Assembly (NCBI GenBank): GCA_019635695.1
Contig: JAHBYZ010000029.1
Coordinates: forward strand, 1-36,933
DNA from: Rhizobiaceae bacterium
GTDB taxonomy: Bacteria; Pseudomonadota; Alphaproteobacteria; Rhizobiales; Rhizobiaceae
Reading direction: 5' to 3'
Length of the DNA: 36,933 nucleotides
The translations under genes and the position numbers were made by a program. This document shows, piece by piece, positions 26,441 to 34,483 of the stretch. Numbering within the stretch: position 1 is the stretch's first letter; each line of letters opens with the position of its first letter. A model generated the notes under the pieces. That model had not been told where the DNA came from. It did not search any database and worked only from the letters and a program-made list of their open reading frames with translations.

Positions 26441-27142
26441 TCAGGGCGCCCAGAACACCTCGACCGGCGTGGACGCCATCGCGATCATCGTGGCGATGGG
26501 TTTTGTTCCCCCCGAAAGTGCTTCCTCCAGCACGGCGCGCTTTTCTTGTCCTTCGATATGCAGCGCGACGAACCGCGCCGCGCCGAGAAGTTGGGCCGAC
26601 ATCGTCAGCCGCGGCTCGCCCGCGCTTTTCGCAGTCACCGGCAACACCTTGGCTCCGGCGGCGTTGGCGAACAGCGCGCCGAGGTTTTCCGCATCGGGGA
26701 AGAACGAGGCCGTGTGCCCGTCGCCGCCCATGCCGAGCACGGCCACGTCCAGCGGCATCGGCACGCCCGAGACGGTCAGCGCGTTCGCGGCATTGTGCGT
26801 GGCCAGTTCGGGCGTCTGCGCAGGGCTGTAGAGCGGCACGAAGCGCGCGTCCGCCGCGGCGCCCTGCAGCAGATTCTGCGCCACCAGCCGCGCGTTGGAG
26901 CGCTCGTCCGTATCCGGCACCAGCCGTTCGTCGACCAGCGTCACCGCGACATTCGCCCAGTCGAGCGCCTGCTTGGAAAGCGCCTTGAAGAAGCGCACCG
27001 GCGTCTTGCCGCCGGATACGGCAAGCGAAGCCCTTCCGCGTGCCGCGATGGCGGTTGCCAGTTCCCGCGCCACACGCTGCGCCAGCGCTTCCGCCAGCGC
27101 GTCGGGGGAGGGAAATTCGTGGCGGGCCAGGCTGGCGGTCAT
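26441..27142 (-). CDS. pgl: 6-phosphogluconolactonase
   Basis: A 233-aa cytoplasmic DevB/SOL-type lactonase hydrolysing 6-phosphogluconolactone, between Zwf and Edd in the pathway. Motifs are [52 protein letters not shown] and the C-terminal [20 protein letters not shown]. It begins 4 nt after the zwf stop codon, so it is tightly coupled. Confidence 0.95.
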   Translation of the reverse strand: MTASLARHEFPSPDALAEALAQRVARELATAIAARGRASLAVSGGKTPVRFFKALSKQALDWANVAVTLVDERLVPDTDERSNARLVAQNLLQGAAADARFVPLYSPAQTPELATHNAANALTVSGVPMPLDVAVLGMGGDGHTASFFPDAENLGALFANAAGAKVLPVTAKSAGEPRLTMSAQLLGAARFVALHIEGQEKRAVLEEALSGGTKPIATMIAMASTPVEVFWAP

Positions 27143-27146
27143 CGCC

Positions 27147-28616
27147 TCAATTGCTCTCGTGCCATGTCCGTCCGTCGCGCTCGATCAGCGCGATCGCGGC
27201 CGACGGTCCCCACGTCCCCGCCGTATAGCCCTGCGCGGCCTGCCGGTTCTCCTCCCAGCTCGCGAGAATCGGGTCGATCCACCGCCATGCCGCCTCCACT
27301 TCGTCGCGGCGCATGAACAGCGTCTGGTTGCCGCGCACCACGTCCATGATCAGCCGCTCGTAGGCGTCCGGGTTGCGCACCGAGAAGGCCTCGGCAAACG
27401 TCATGTCGAGCGACACCTGCCGCAGCCGCATGCCGCCCGGTCCCGGGTCCTTGATCATCACGAACAGCTTCACGCCCTCGTTCGGCTGCAGCCTGATGAC
27501 GAGCTGGTTCGCCGACACCGGCCCGGCATGGTCGCCGAAGATCGACAGCGGCACCGGCTTGAACTCGATGACGATCTCGGAGACGCGCTCGGCCAGCCGC
27601 TTGCCGGTGCGCAGGTAGAACGGCACGCCGGCCCAGCGCCACGTCGCCACCTCGGCCTTGATGGCCACGAAGGTTTCCGTATCTGTGGCAGCGCCCAGCT
27701 CTTCCGCGTAGCCCTTCACGGCGCCGCCCGAGGAGGCGCCGGCCTTGTACTGGCCGCGCACGGTCGTCTTGGGCGCCTCGGTGCCGTTCACGCGCTTCAA
27801 CGCCCGTAGCACCTTCAGCTTCTCGTCGCGCACCGCGTCGGCGTCGAGCGAGGCCGGCGGCTCCATGGCGACGAGGCACAGCAGCTGCAGGATGTGGTTC
27901 TGCACCATGTCGCGCAGCGCACCGGCCTTGTCGTAATAGCTGACGCGGTCTTCGAGCCCCACCGTCTCGGCCACGGTGATCTGCACATGGTCGACATGCG
28001 CCGAGTTCCACAGCGGTTCGAACATGGCGTTGCCGAAGCGCAGCGCCATCAGGTTCTGCACGGTCTCCTTGCCGAGATAGTGGTCGATGCGGAAAATCTG
28101 GTGCTCGTCGAACACCTTGCCGATGGCGTCGTTCAGCTCCTGCGCGGAGGCGAGGCTGCGGCCGATCGGCTTCTCGACCACGATGCGCGCGTCGGATGTC
28201 ACCAGCCCGTGCTTGTCCAGGTTGGTCGCGATGTCGTCGAACAGCGCCGGGGCCACGGCGAGGTAGAACACGCGCGCCGCCTTGCTGTCGCCGATCTGCG
28301 CCTTCAGCTTGTCGAAGCCGTCGCCGGACATCGCGTCGACCGGCACGTAGCTGAGCCGCTTGAGAAACTTCTCCAGCTCCTTCTCGTCCACGTCCTTGGC
28401 CGACACGTGGTCGGCGATCGCCTTGCTGGCGAACTCGCGGAACTGCTTGTCGCTCATCTTGGAGCGCGATGCCCCGATGATGCGCGTCGGTTCGCAGAAC
28501 TGGCCGGCCTTCTGCCGCTGGTAGAGCGCCGGCAGCAGTTTTCGTTCCGAAAGGTCGCCGGTGCCGCCGAACACGACGAAGTCGAACGGGTCGACCGGGA
28601 TGATCTGGCTGGTCAT
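27147..28616 (-). CDS. zwf: Glucose-6-phosphate 1-dehydrogenase
   Basis: A 489-aa NAD(P)-dependent enzyme oxidising glucose-6-phosphate to the lactone. The N-terminal Rossmann motif is FGGTGDLSERKLLPALY, the substrate site RIDHYLGKETVQN contains the catalytic His region, and EKPIGRSLASAQEL is typical. First gene of zwf-pgl-edd; a CTATAT -10-like box and dyad lie upstream at 28662-28681. Confidence 0.97.
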   Translation of the reverse strand: MTSQIIPVDPFDFVVFGGTGDLSERKLLPALYQRQKAGQFCEPTRIIGASRSKMSDKQFREFASKAIADHVSAKDVDEKELEKFLKRLSYVPVDAMSGDGFDKLKAQIGDSKAARVFYLAVAPALFDDIATNLDKHGLVTSDARIVVEKPIGRSLASAQELNDAIGKVFDEHQIFRIDHYLGKETVQNLMALRFGNAMFEPLWNSAHVDHVQITVAETVGLEDRVSYYDKAGALRDMVQNHILQLLCLVAMEPPASLDADAVRDEKLKVLRALKRVNGTEAPKTTVRGQYKAGASSGGAVKGYAEELGAATDTETFVAIKAEVATWRWAGVPFYLRTGKRLAERVSEIVIEFKPVPLSIFGDHAGPVSANQLVIRLQPNEGVKLFVMIKDPGPGGMRLRQVSLDMTFAEAFSVRNPDAYERLIMDVVRGNQTLFMRRDEVEAAWRWIDPILASWEENRQAAQGYTAGTWGPSAAIALIERDGRTWHESN

Positions 28617-28661
28617 GTCCTACGTTCCGAATCTCGCGGCCTGAACCGTGTCAGCGGCCGC

Positions 28662-28681
28662 ATATAGTCTAATCGATTTAG
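28662..28681 (-). promoter_or_regulatory. Putative zwf promoter -10 with adjacent CTAA-N5-TTAG dyad
   Basis: On the minus strand, CTATAT (28667-28662) is a good -10. The dyad CTAATCGATTTAG (28669-28681) sits directly upstream in the spacer. Its central TCGA with A/T flanks resembles LacI-family operators. No strong -35 is seen. Confidence 0.4.
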
Positions 28682-28834
28682 GCGCACCAGTGCCGAAAGC
28701 GTCGCAATCCGCCACCGCACCCGCGCTTGACAGCGGGCGCATCGGAGGTTTCACCGTGCGCTCCAACTCACGAGGTTATTTCGCAGTTGCAGCATAATCC
28801 TGCGACAACGCGAAACGCGCAAGGTGAAACGCTG

Positions 28835-30310
28835 ATGGGATCGCATCTGTCCACCACGGTCGCGCAGGGCCGCGCATTGATGAACCTGATCGACGGCAAG
28901 CCGGTCGACGCCTTGTCGGGACAGCGCATCGACGTGGCCTGCCCGTCTGACGGCAATGTCTTCGCCTCCGTCCCTGCTTCCGGCGCGGCCGACGTCGACC
29001 GTGCGGTGAAGGCGGCGCGCCGCGCCTTTGATGCTGGCCCGTGGAGCCGCACGCCCGCTTTCGAGCGTGGCCGGCTGCTGACGAAACTCGGTCTGCTGGT
29101 CGAGAAGCACGGCGACGAGCTGGCCGCGCTGGAATCGCGCGACACCGGCAAGCCCCTGCGGCAGGGCAGGGCGGATGTCGCGGCCACGATGCGCTACTAC
29201 GAGTTCTACGGCGGGGCGGCCGACAAGATCCACGGCGACACCATACCCTTCCTCGATGGCTATACCGCGCTCACCTTGCGCGAGCCGCACGGCGTGGTCG
29301 CCGGCATCATCCCGTGGAACTATCCCATGCAGATTCTCGCCCGCGTCGCGGGTGCCGCACTTGCCATGGGCAACACGCTGGTGGTGAAGCCCGCCGAGGA
29401 CGCCTCGCTCTCCACCATCCGCATCGCCGAGCTGGCGCTTGAAGCCGGATTCCCCGAAGGTGTCTTCAACGTCATCACCGGCTACGGCCGCGATGCGGGC
29501 GCGGCCCTTTCGGCGCATCCCGGCGTCGACTACGTTACCTTCACCGGCTCGACGCTCACCGGCACCGCCATCCAGCAGGCCGCTGCCGTCAACAACCGCG
29601 GCGTCACCATGGAACTCGGCGGCAAGTCGCCGCAGATCGTCTTCGCCGACGCCGACATCGAGGCCGCACTCCCCTACCTCGTCAACGCCATCATCCAGAA
29701 TGGCGGACAGACCTGCTCGGCCGGCAGCCGCATCCTGATCGAGAAGCCCGTCTACGGGCAGGTCGCGTCCGCGCTCGCCGACCGCTTCTCGAAGCTGACC
29801 GCCGGCCCGCACGAGGCCGACCTCGACCTCGGGCCGATGATAAACGCGAAGCAGCGCGACCGCGTCGCCGGTTTCATCGCCGCTGCGGAAGAGGCCGGCG
29901 TGCCGCTGCTCGCGCGCGGCAGCGTCGCGCACGACGCGCCGTCCGGCGGCTTCTATGTCTCACCGGCGCTGTTCGGCGCGGTCGATCCGGCCGCCGCCAT
30001 CGCGCAGGAAGAGGTGTTCGGCCCTGTCCTGTCGCTGTTCCCCTTCGAGGGCGAGGAACAGGCGATCGCGCTCGCCAACGGCACCGAGTTCGGCCTTGTC
30101 GCGGGTGTCTGGACCAATGACGGCGGCCGCCAGCACCGCGTGGCGAAGCGCGTCCGCGCCGGCCAGGTCTTCGTCAACGCCTACGGGGCCGGCGGCGGTG
30201 TGGAACTCCCCTTCGGCGGCTTCAAGAAATCCGGCCACGGCCGGGAAAAGGGCTTCGAGGCGCTATTCGACATGAGCGCGACGAAGACGGTCGTGTTCCG
30301 GCATGGGTGA
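28835..30310 (+). CDS. NAD(P)-dependent aldehyde dehydrogenase (betaine-aldehyde-dehydrogenase-like)
   Basis: A 491-aa ALDH-superfamily enzyme. Catalytic residues are N162 (IPWNYPMQ), E260 (MELGGKSP) and C294 (GGQTCSAGSR), with the C-terminal PFGGFKKSGHGREKG. It oxidises an aldehyde to the acid; the substrate cannot be assigned. ATG 28835 is chosen for AAGGTG 9 nt upstream and the fit to family length; an upstream in-frame start would add 36 unrelated residues. The MNT-HEPN pair follows 42 nt later. Confidence 0.93.
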   Translation: MGSHLSTTVAQGRALMNLIDGKPVDALSGQRIDVACPSDGNVFASVPASGAADVDRAVKAARRAFDAGPWSRTPAFERGRLLTKLGLLVEKHGDELAALESRDTGKPLRQGRADVAATMRYYEFYGGAADKIHGDTIPFLDGYTALTLREPHGVVAGIIPWNYPMQILARVAGAALAMGNTLVVKPAEDASLSTIRIAELALEAGFPEGVFNVITGYGRDAGAALSAHPGVDYVTFTGSTLTGTAIQQAAAVNNRGVTMELGGKSPQIVFADADIEAALPYLVNAIIQNGGQTCSAGSRILIEKPVYGQVASALADRFSKLTAGPHEADLDLGPMINAKQRDRVAGFIAAAEEAGVPLLARGSVAHDAPSGGFYVSPALFGAVDPAAAIAQEEVFGPVLSLFPFEGEEQAIALANGTEFGLVAGVWTNDGGRQHRVAKRVRAGQVFVNAYGAGGGVELPFGGFKKSGHGREKGFEALFDMSATKTVVFRHG

Positions 30311-30352
30311 TGCCGAGTTGATGCCCGCCCGCGCAGCCTCTATTTTGACCGC

Positions 30353-30649
30353 ATGAACAGCGTCGAGATCATAGCCGTTCTGCGGCGGCACGAGGAAGAG
30401 CTCCACCGCAAAGGTGCTGTCCACGCCGGCGTGTTCGGCTCGTATGCGCGTGGCGATGCCCGCGACGACAGCGATATCGATGTGCTCATCGATCTTGCAC
30501 CTGACGCCCGGCTCGGCGTGTTCGACTATGTCGGCTTCAAGGAATACGTCGCGGGGATGTTCGACAGGCGCGTCGATGTCGTGACGAAGCAAGGCCTCAA
30601 ACCGCACCTGCGGCCGTCCGTGCTCAACGACACTCTCAATGCCTTCTAG
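30353..30649 (+). CDS. MNT-domain nucleotidyltransferase antitoxin (MntA-like)
   Basis: A 98-aa minimal nucleotidyltransferase with the signature G29-S30-x10-D41-x-D43 and a third Asp at D75 (RVDVVTK), so it should be catalytically competent. In MntA-HepT systems such a protein neutralises its HEPN partner by adding AMP to a Tyr. It overlaps the HEPN gene by 11 nt, the usual arrangement of this type VII toxin-antitoxin pair. Confidence 0.9.
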   Translation: MNSVEIIAVLRRHEEELHRKGAVHAGVFGSYARGDARDDSDIDVLIDLAPDARLGVFDYVGFKEYVAGMFDRRVDVVTKQGLKPHLRPSVLNDTLNAF

Positions 30650-30974
30650 GGATGTGCTGCGCGTTCTCGAGGTGATCGCCCGCAACATTCGGCTGGCGCG
30701 GTACTTCATCGAAGACCTGTCCTTTGAGGCGTTTGCAGCGGGCGTGAGGGCGATCTACGCCGTGACGCGCTGCCTGGAGATCATCTCCGAGGCGTCGCGG
30801 CAATTGCCGGAAGAGCTGAAATCCCGGCATCCAGGCGTGCCTTGGCGGCAGATCGCCGGCGCAGGCAACATCTACCGCCACGACTATGAGGACGTGCTTC
30901 CGGAGATTCTCTGGAACTCCGTCAACGAAGAACTCGCGGGTCTGGAGAAGGCCGTGCGCGCCGAGATCGCTTAG
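30639..30974 (+). CDS. HEPN-domain toxin (HepT/DUF86-like), variant active site
   Basis: A 111-aa all-helical protein with the DUF86 pattern. The usual RNase motif R-x4-H-x-Y reads G76-N-I-Y-R80-H81-D-Y83: His and Tyr (the usual AMP-acceptor) are kept, but the Arg is Gly, with an Arg right before the His instead. Starts at ATG 30639 within the end of the MNT gene. The SDR gene begins 11 nt later on the same strand, so this pair may share a transcript with metabolic genes. Confidence 0.88.
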   Translation: MPSRDVLRVLEVIARNIRLARYFIEDLSFEAFAAGVRAIYAVTRCLEIISEASRQLPEELKSRHPGVPWRQIAGAGNIYRHDYEDVLPEILWNSVNEELAGLEKAVRAEIA

Positions 30975-30985
30975 CGGGAGTGGTA

Positions 30986-31732
30986 ATGCGTCTCAAGAAC
31001 AAGGTAGCCATCGTCACCGGCGCGGCGTCGGGTTTCGGCGAAGGCATCGCCAGGCGTTTCGCCGAGGAGGGTGCGAAGGTTGTCGTCGCCGACATCAACG
31101 TAAAGGGCGCAAGCCGCGTGGCCCGCGAGATCGGCAAGACGGCGATCGCGGTGCAGACCGACGTCGGGCTGGCGATCGAGTTCGACGAGATGGTCGAGGC
31201 CGCCATGAGCGCGTTCGGGCGCATCGACATCATGGTCAACAATGCCGGTTTCACCCACCGCAACGGCTCGATGCTCGATGTCGACGAGGAAACCTTCGAC
31301 CTCGTCACCGCCGTCAACATGAAGGCGATCTATCACGCCGCCCGGCGCGTCGTGCCGATCATGGAAAAACAGGGCGGCGGGGTCATCCTCACCACCGCCT
31401 CGACCGCCGGCATGCGGCCAAGGCCGGGTCTGACCTGGTTCAACGCCTCCAAGGGCTGGGCGATATCGGCGACGAAGTCGATGGCGATAGAACTGGCGCC
31501 GAAGAACATCCGGGTCAACTGCGTCTGCCCGTTCGCCGGCGACACCGCGATGCTGCCGAAGCTGATCGGCAATGGCGGCGGGGCCGGCCGCGAGGCGCTG
31601 CTGGAGGCGATACCCCTGCGCCGCTTCGCCTCGCCGCTCGATGTCGCCAACGCCGCGCTCTACCTTGCCTCCGACGAGGCCTCGCTGGTCACCGGCGTTG
31701 CACTGGAGGTCGACGGCGGCGGCGCGATCTGA
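30986..31732 (+). CDS. Short-chain dehydrogenase/reductase with Phe at the catalytic Tyr
   Basis: A 248-aa classical SDR. The cofactor motif is TGAASGFG (11-18), NNAG is at 85-88, the conserved Asn is N111 and the catalytic Ser is S139 (TTAS). The YxxxK motif reads F152-N-A-S-K156: codon 31439-31441 is TTC where TAC/TAT is expected. The GGG(A/I) C-terminus is typical. ATG 30986 has GGGAG 5 nt upstream; a GTG two codons earlier overlaps that ribosome site. Overall resemblance is to the glucose/3-oxoacyl reductase-like SDRs; substrate unknown. Confidence 0.9.
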   Translation: MRLKNKVAIVTGAASGFGEGIARRFAEEGAKVVVADINVKGASRVAREIGKTAIAVQTDVGLAIEFDEMVEAAMSAFGRIDIMVNNAGFTHRNGSMLDVDEETFDLVTAVNMKAIYHAARRVVPIMEKQGGGVILTTASTAGMRPRPGLTWFNASKGWAISATKSMAIELAPKNIRVNCVCPFAGDTAMLPKLIGNGGGAGREALLEAIPLRRFASPLDVANAALYLASDEASLVTGVALEVDGGGAI

Positions 31733-31791
31733 CCCGCGGAACCGGCCGCTCGCCGCGGCGTTATTGGGCTTCCGGGGGGGGTGGGCCGCAA

Positions 31792-33561
31792 TTGACATAC
31801 GAACAGATATTCATCTTCGCTTTGCTGGCCGTGCTGCTCGGCATGCTTGTATGGGGACGGTTCCGCTACGATCTCGTCGCCTTCTGTGCGCTGCTGGTTG
31901 CCGTCGTCGGAGGTGCGGTTGACGCGCACGACGCATTTGCGGGGTTCGGCCACGAGGCGACCATCACGGTCGCGCTGGTGCTCATCATCTCGCGCGCAAT
32001 GATCAATTCGGGAGCGGTCGAGCTCGTCGCCAAATATGTGGTCGACGCCACGCGACCACTGCCGCTTCACATCGGCATCATGTCGGTCGCCGGCGCCGCG
32101 CTCTCGGCAATCATCAACAACGTGGCGGCGATCGTCATCCTGATGTCGCTGGACATGGAGGCCGCGCGCAAGGCCGGCCGCTCGCATTCGCTGTCGCTGA
32201 TGCCGCTGTCCTACGCGACCATCCTCGGCGGCATGGTGACGCTGATCGGCACGCCGTCCAACATCATCATCGCCGAATATCGCGGCCAGGTCCTTGGCGA
32301 GCCCTACGGCTTCTTCTCCTTCGCACCGGTCGGCATCGTCTGCGCCGCTATCGGCATCGCCTTCGTCTCGCTGGTCGGCTGGCGGCTGATCCCGCAGCGC
32401 GCCAGCGGCAAGGTGCTTATCGGCGAGAGCGACCTGTTCACCGCCGAGGCGCGCGTGCCGGAGAAATCGCCGGCCATCGGCAAGACCGTGACCGAGCTCT
32501 ACGAGATCGGGGACGAACACGACATTACGATTCTCGGCCTCGTGCGGCGCGGCAAGCGGCTGCCGGGCTTTTCCGCCGGCACCGAGCTGAAGAAGGGCGA
32601 CTATCTGGTGCTGGAGGGCGACCCGAAGGGCATCGAGGCCTTTATCGGCGCGGCGAAGCTGGCGATTTCCAAAAGCGACAGGCACGAGGGCGGTCTGACC
32701 GGCAAGACCATGGCGCTGGCCGAGGCGATCGTGCCGGAAGGTTCGCGCGCCATCGGCCGCACAATGCACGAGCTGCGCCTGCGCTATCGCCATGGCGTCG
32801 AATTGCTCGGCCTTTCACGGCGGGGCCGCCGCCTGCGCGACCGTGTCGAGCGGCTGCGTATCCAGCGCGGCGACGTGCTGCTGCTGCTCGGCCCGGAGCG
32901 CCAGATCGCGGACGGAGCGGAGTGGCTGGGCGTGCTGCCGATCGCCGAGAAAAGCCACAGCGTGATCCAGCGCCGCAAGGCGCTGCTGGCGATCGGCACT
33001 TTCGCCGCACTGATCGCCGCGACCGTCGCCGGCCTGCTGCCGCTCGCGGTCGCGCTGGCACTGGCCGTGGTGCTGTACGCGCTGTTCAGCATCGTCACGC
33101 CCGCGGAAGTGTATGGCTCCATCGAATGGCCGGTGCTGATCCTGCTCGGCTCGCTGATCCCGCTCGGCGACGCCTTCGAGAAGGCCGGCGGCACCGAGCT
33201 CATCACCGGCGCCATCGTCGCCAATGCCGGCGGCTGGCCGATCTGGCTGATCCTGGCGGTGGTGATGGCGGTGACGATGGTGCTGTCGGACTTCCTCAAC
33301 TCCATCGCCACGGCGCTGATCGCGGCACCCATCGGCGTGGGCGTGGCGAACGCGCTGGACGTTTCGCCCGACCCCTTCATCATGGGCGTCGCGGTCGCCG
33401 CGACATGCGGCTTCCTCACGCCCATCGGCCACAAGAACAACACCATCATCATGGGGCCCGGCGGCTACCGCTTCGGCGATTACTGGCGCCTCGGCCTGCC
33501 GCTGGAGATCATCACGATCGCGGTGGCCATCCCAGCGGTGCTGTTCTTCTGGCCGCTTTGA
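31792..33561 (+). CDS. SLC13/DASS-like transporter with two RCK_C (TrkA_C) domains
   Basis: A 589-aa inner-membrane permease. About five N-terminal helices include the hairpin motif INNVAAIVILM and the GTPSNIIIAEY signature. Two cytoplasmic RCK_C domains follow (about 225-290 and 305-380), then a second membrane half with FLNSIATALIAAP and CGFLTPIGHKNNTIIMGPGGY. This layout is that of anion/Na+ symporters of the YfbS/SAC1 type; the substrate (sulfate, dicarboxylate or other) is not deducible. TTG 31792 is the start that keeps the first helix complete; a G-rich stretch upstream may serve as ribosome site. Confidence 0.88.
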   Translation: MTYEQIFIFALLAVLLGMLVWGRFRYDLVAFCALLVAVVGGAVDAHDAFAGFGHEATITVALVLIISRAMINSGAVELVAKYVVDATRPLPLHIGIMSVAGAALSAIINNVAAIVILMSLDMEAARKAGRSHSLSLMPLSYATILGGMVTLIGTPSNIIIAEYRGQVLGEPYGFFSFAPVGIVCAAIGIAFVSLVGWRLIPQRASGKVLIGESDLFTAEARVPEKSPAIGKTVTELYEIGDEHDITILGLVRRGKRLPGFSAGTELKKGDYLVLEGDPKGIEAFIGAAKLAISKSDRHEGGLTGKTMALAEAIVPEGSRAIGRTMHELRLRYRHGVELLGLSRRGRRLRDRVERLRIQRGDVLLLLGPERQIADGAEWLGVLPIAEKSHSVIQRRKALLAIGTFAALIAATVAGLLPLAVALALAVVLYALFSIVTPAEVYGSIEWPVLILLGSLIPLGDAFEKAGGTELITGAIVANAGGWPIWLILAVVMAVTMVLSDFLNSIATALIAAPIGVGVANALDVSPDPFIMGVAVAATCGFLTPIGHKNNTIIMGPGGYRFGDYWRLGLPLEIITIAVAIPAVLFFWPL

Positions 33562-33565
33562 TCGC

Positions 33566-33973
33566 CTACTTCTTCGGTCCGACCAGCGCCCATCTGAGGC
33601 CGTAGGCGTCGCTCATCACGGCGTAGCGATCGCCCCAGAAGGCGTCGTGCGGCTCCATTTCCGCCTTGAACCCGGCGGCGATGGCGCGGTCCCACCATTT
33701 CTGCAGGTCGTCGACGGTGATGTGCAGCACGCAGCTTCCCGCCCCGGTCTGCGCCATGCCGTGCTCGGGGAAGGGGTCGTTGATCATCATGGCATTGCCG
33801 TTGATGACCATCTCGCAGTGGATCAGGCGCGGGTCGCCTTCCTTCATGGTGCGGGTGTCGACCACCCTGGCGCCCAGCGCCTTCTCGTAGAGCTTCGACG
33901 CGGCCTTGGCGTCGGAGACGCAGATGTAGGGGATCACGCCGACATAGGGCGTCTTCATCTCGGTAACGGTCAC
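33566..33973 (-). CDS. VOC-family (glyoxalase/PhnB-like) protein
   Basis: A 135-aa protein with the paired beta-alpha-beta-beta-beta modules of the VOC fold: PYICVSDAKAASKLYEKALGARVVDTR, then HCEMVINGNAMMINDPFPE and LHITVDDLQKWWDRAIAAGFK ... DRYAVMSDAYGLRWAL. It resembles the PhnB/YP_ subgroup; activity unknown. GTG 33973 has GAGGA 9 nt upstream; ATG 33958 is a poorer alternative. It starts 11 nt after the AHSA1 gene stop, so the two form a pair, commonly seen beside ECF42 sigma genes. Confidence 0.85.
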   Translation of the reverse strand: MTVTEMKTPYVGVIPYICVSDAKAASKLYEKALGARVVDTRTMKEGDPRLIHCEMVINGNAMMINDPFPEHGMAQTGAGSCVLHITVDDLQKWWDRAIAAGFKAEMEPHDAFWGDRYAVMSDAYGLRWALVGPKK

Positions 33974-33984
33974 GGCGCTCTTCC

Positions 33985-34458
33985 TCAGATCTTCTTCAGG
34001 AGCTCGGCGAGCTGGTCGGCGGCCGCGCCCCAGCCCTCGTGAAAACCCATCTTCTCGTGCTCGGCCTTGGACTCGGCGTTCCAGTGCATCGCGCGCGCGG
34101 TGTATTTCGTCTTGCCGCCGGGGGCTGGCTCGAAGGTGGTTTCGGCCGCCATGAACGGCTTGCCGGACGGCACCCAGCCCTCGGTGAAGGCGTCGGTGGT
34201 GACGATCTTGCGGTTGGGAACCACTTCGAGGAACACGCCCATGTTCGGGTACTCGTTGCCGTCCGGGTCGGCCATCACGATGTTGGCCTTGCCGCCGGCG
34301 CGGATGTCCTGGTCGACGCTGGCGAGCTTCCAGGGCTTTGGCACGAACCACTGCTTGAGCAGCTCGGGATCGGTCCACGCGCGAAAGACCTTCTCGGGCG
34401 GCGCGTCGAAGACGCGCTCCAGCACCAGCTCGAACTCGGCTTTCTGTTTGGCGGGCAT
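33985..34458 (-). CDS. SRPBCC/AHSA1-domain protein
   Basis: A 157-aa Activator-of-Hsp90-like START-fold protein: VFDAPPEKVFRAWTDPELLKQWFVP at the start, TEGWVPSGKPFMAAETTFEPAPGGKT and a C-terminal MGFHEGWGAAADQLAELL helix. It binds hydrophobic ligands in the family; role unknown here. CAGGAG precedes the ATG. It lies downstream of the sigma gene with an ECF-type promoter (34490-34517) in between. Confidence 0.9.
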   Translation of the reverse strand: MPAKQKAEFELVLERVFDAPPEKVFRAWTDPELLKQWFVPKPWKLASVDQDIRAGGKANIVMADPDGNEYPNMGVFLEVVPNRKIVTTDAFTEGWVPSGKPFMAAETTFEPAPGGKTKYTARAMHWNAESKAEHEKMGFHEGWGAAADQLAELLKKI

Positions 34459-34483
34459 TTCTCTCTCCTGTTCGGTTCGTCTG

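Noticed and set aside
30886..31791. Upstream extension of the SLC13-like transporter frame
   Set aside because: It runs out of frame through the SDR gene; the transporter's first helix starts right after TTG 31792.
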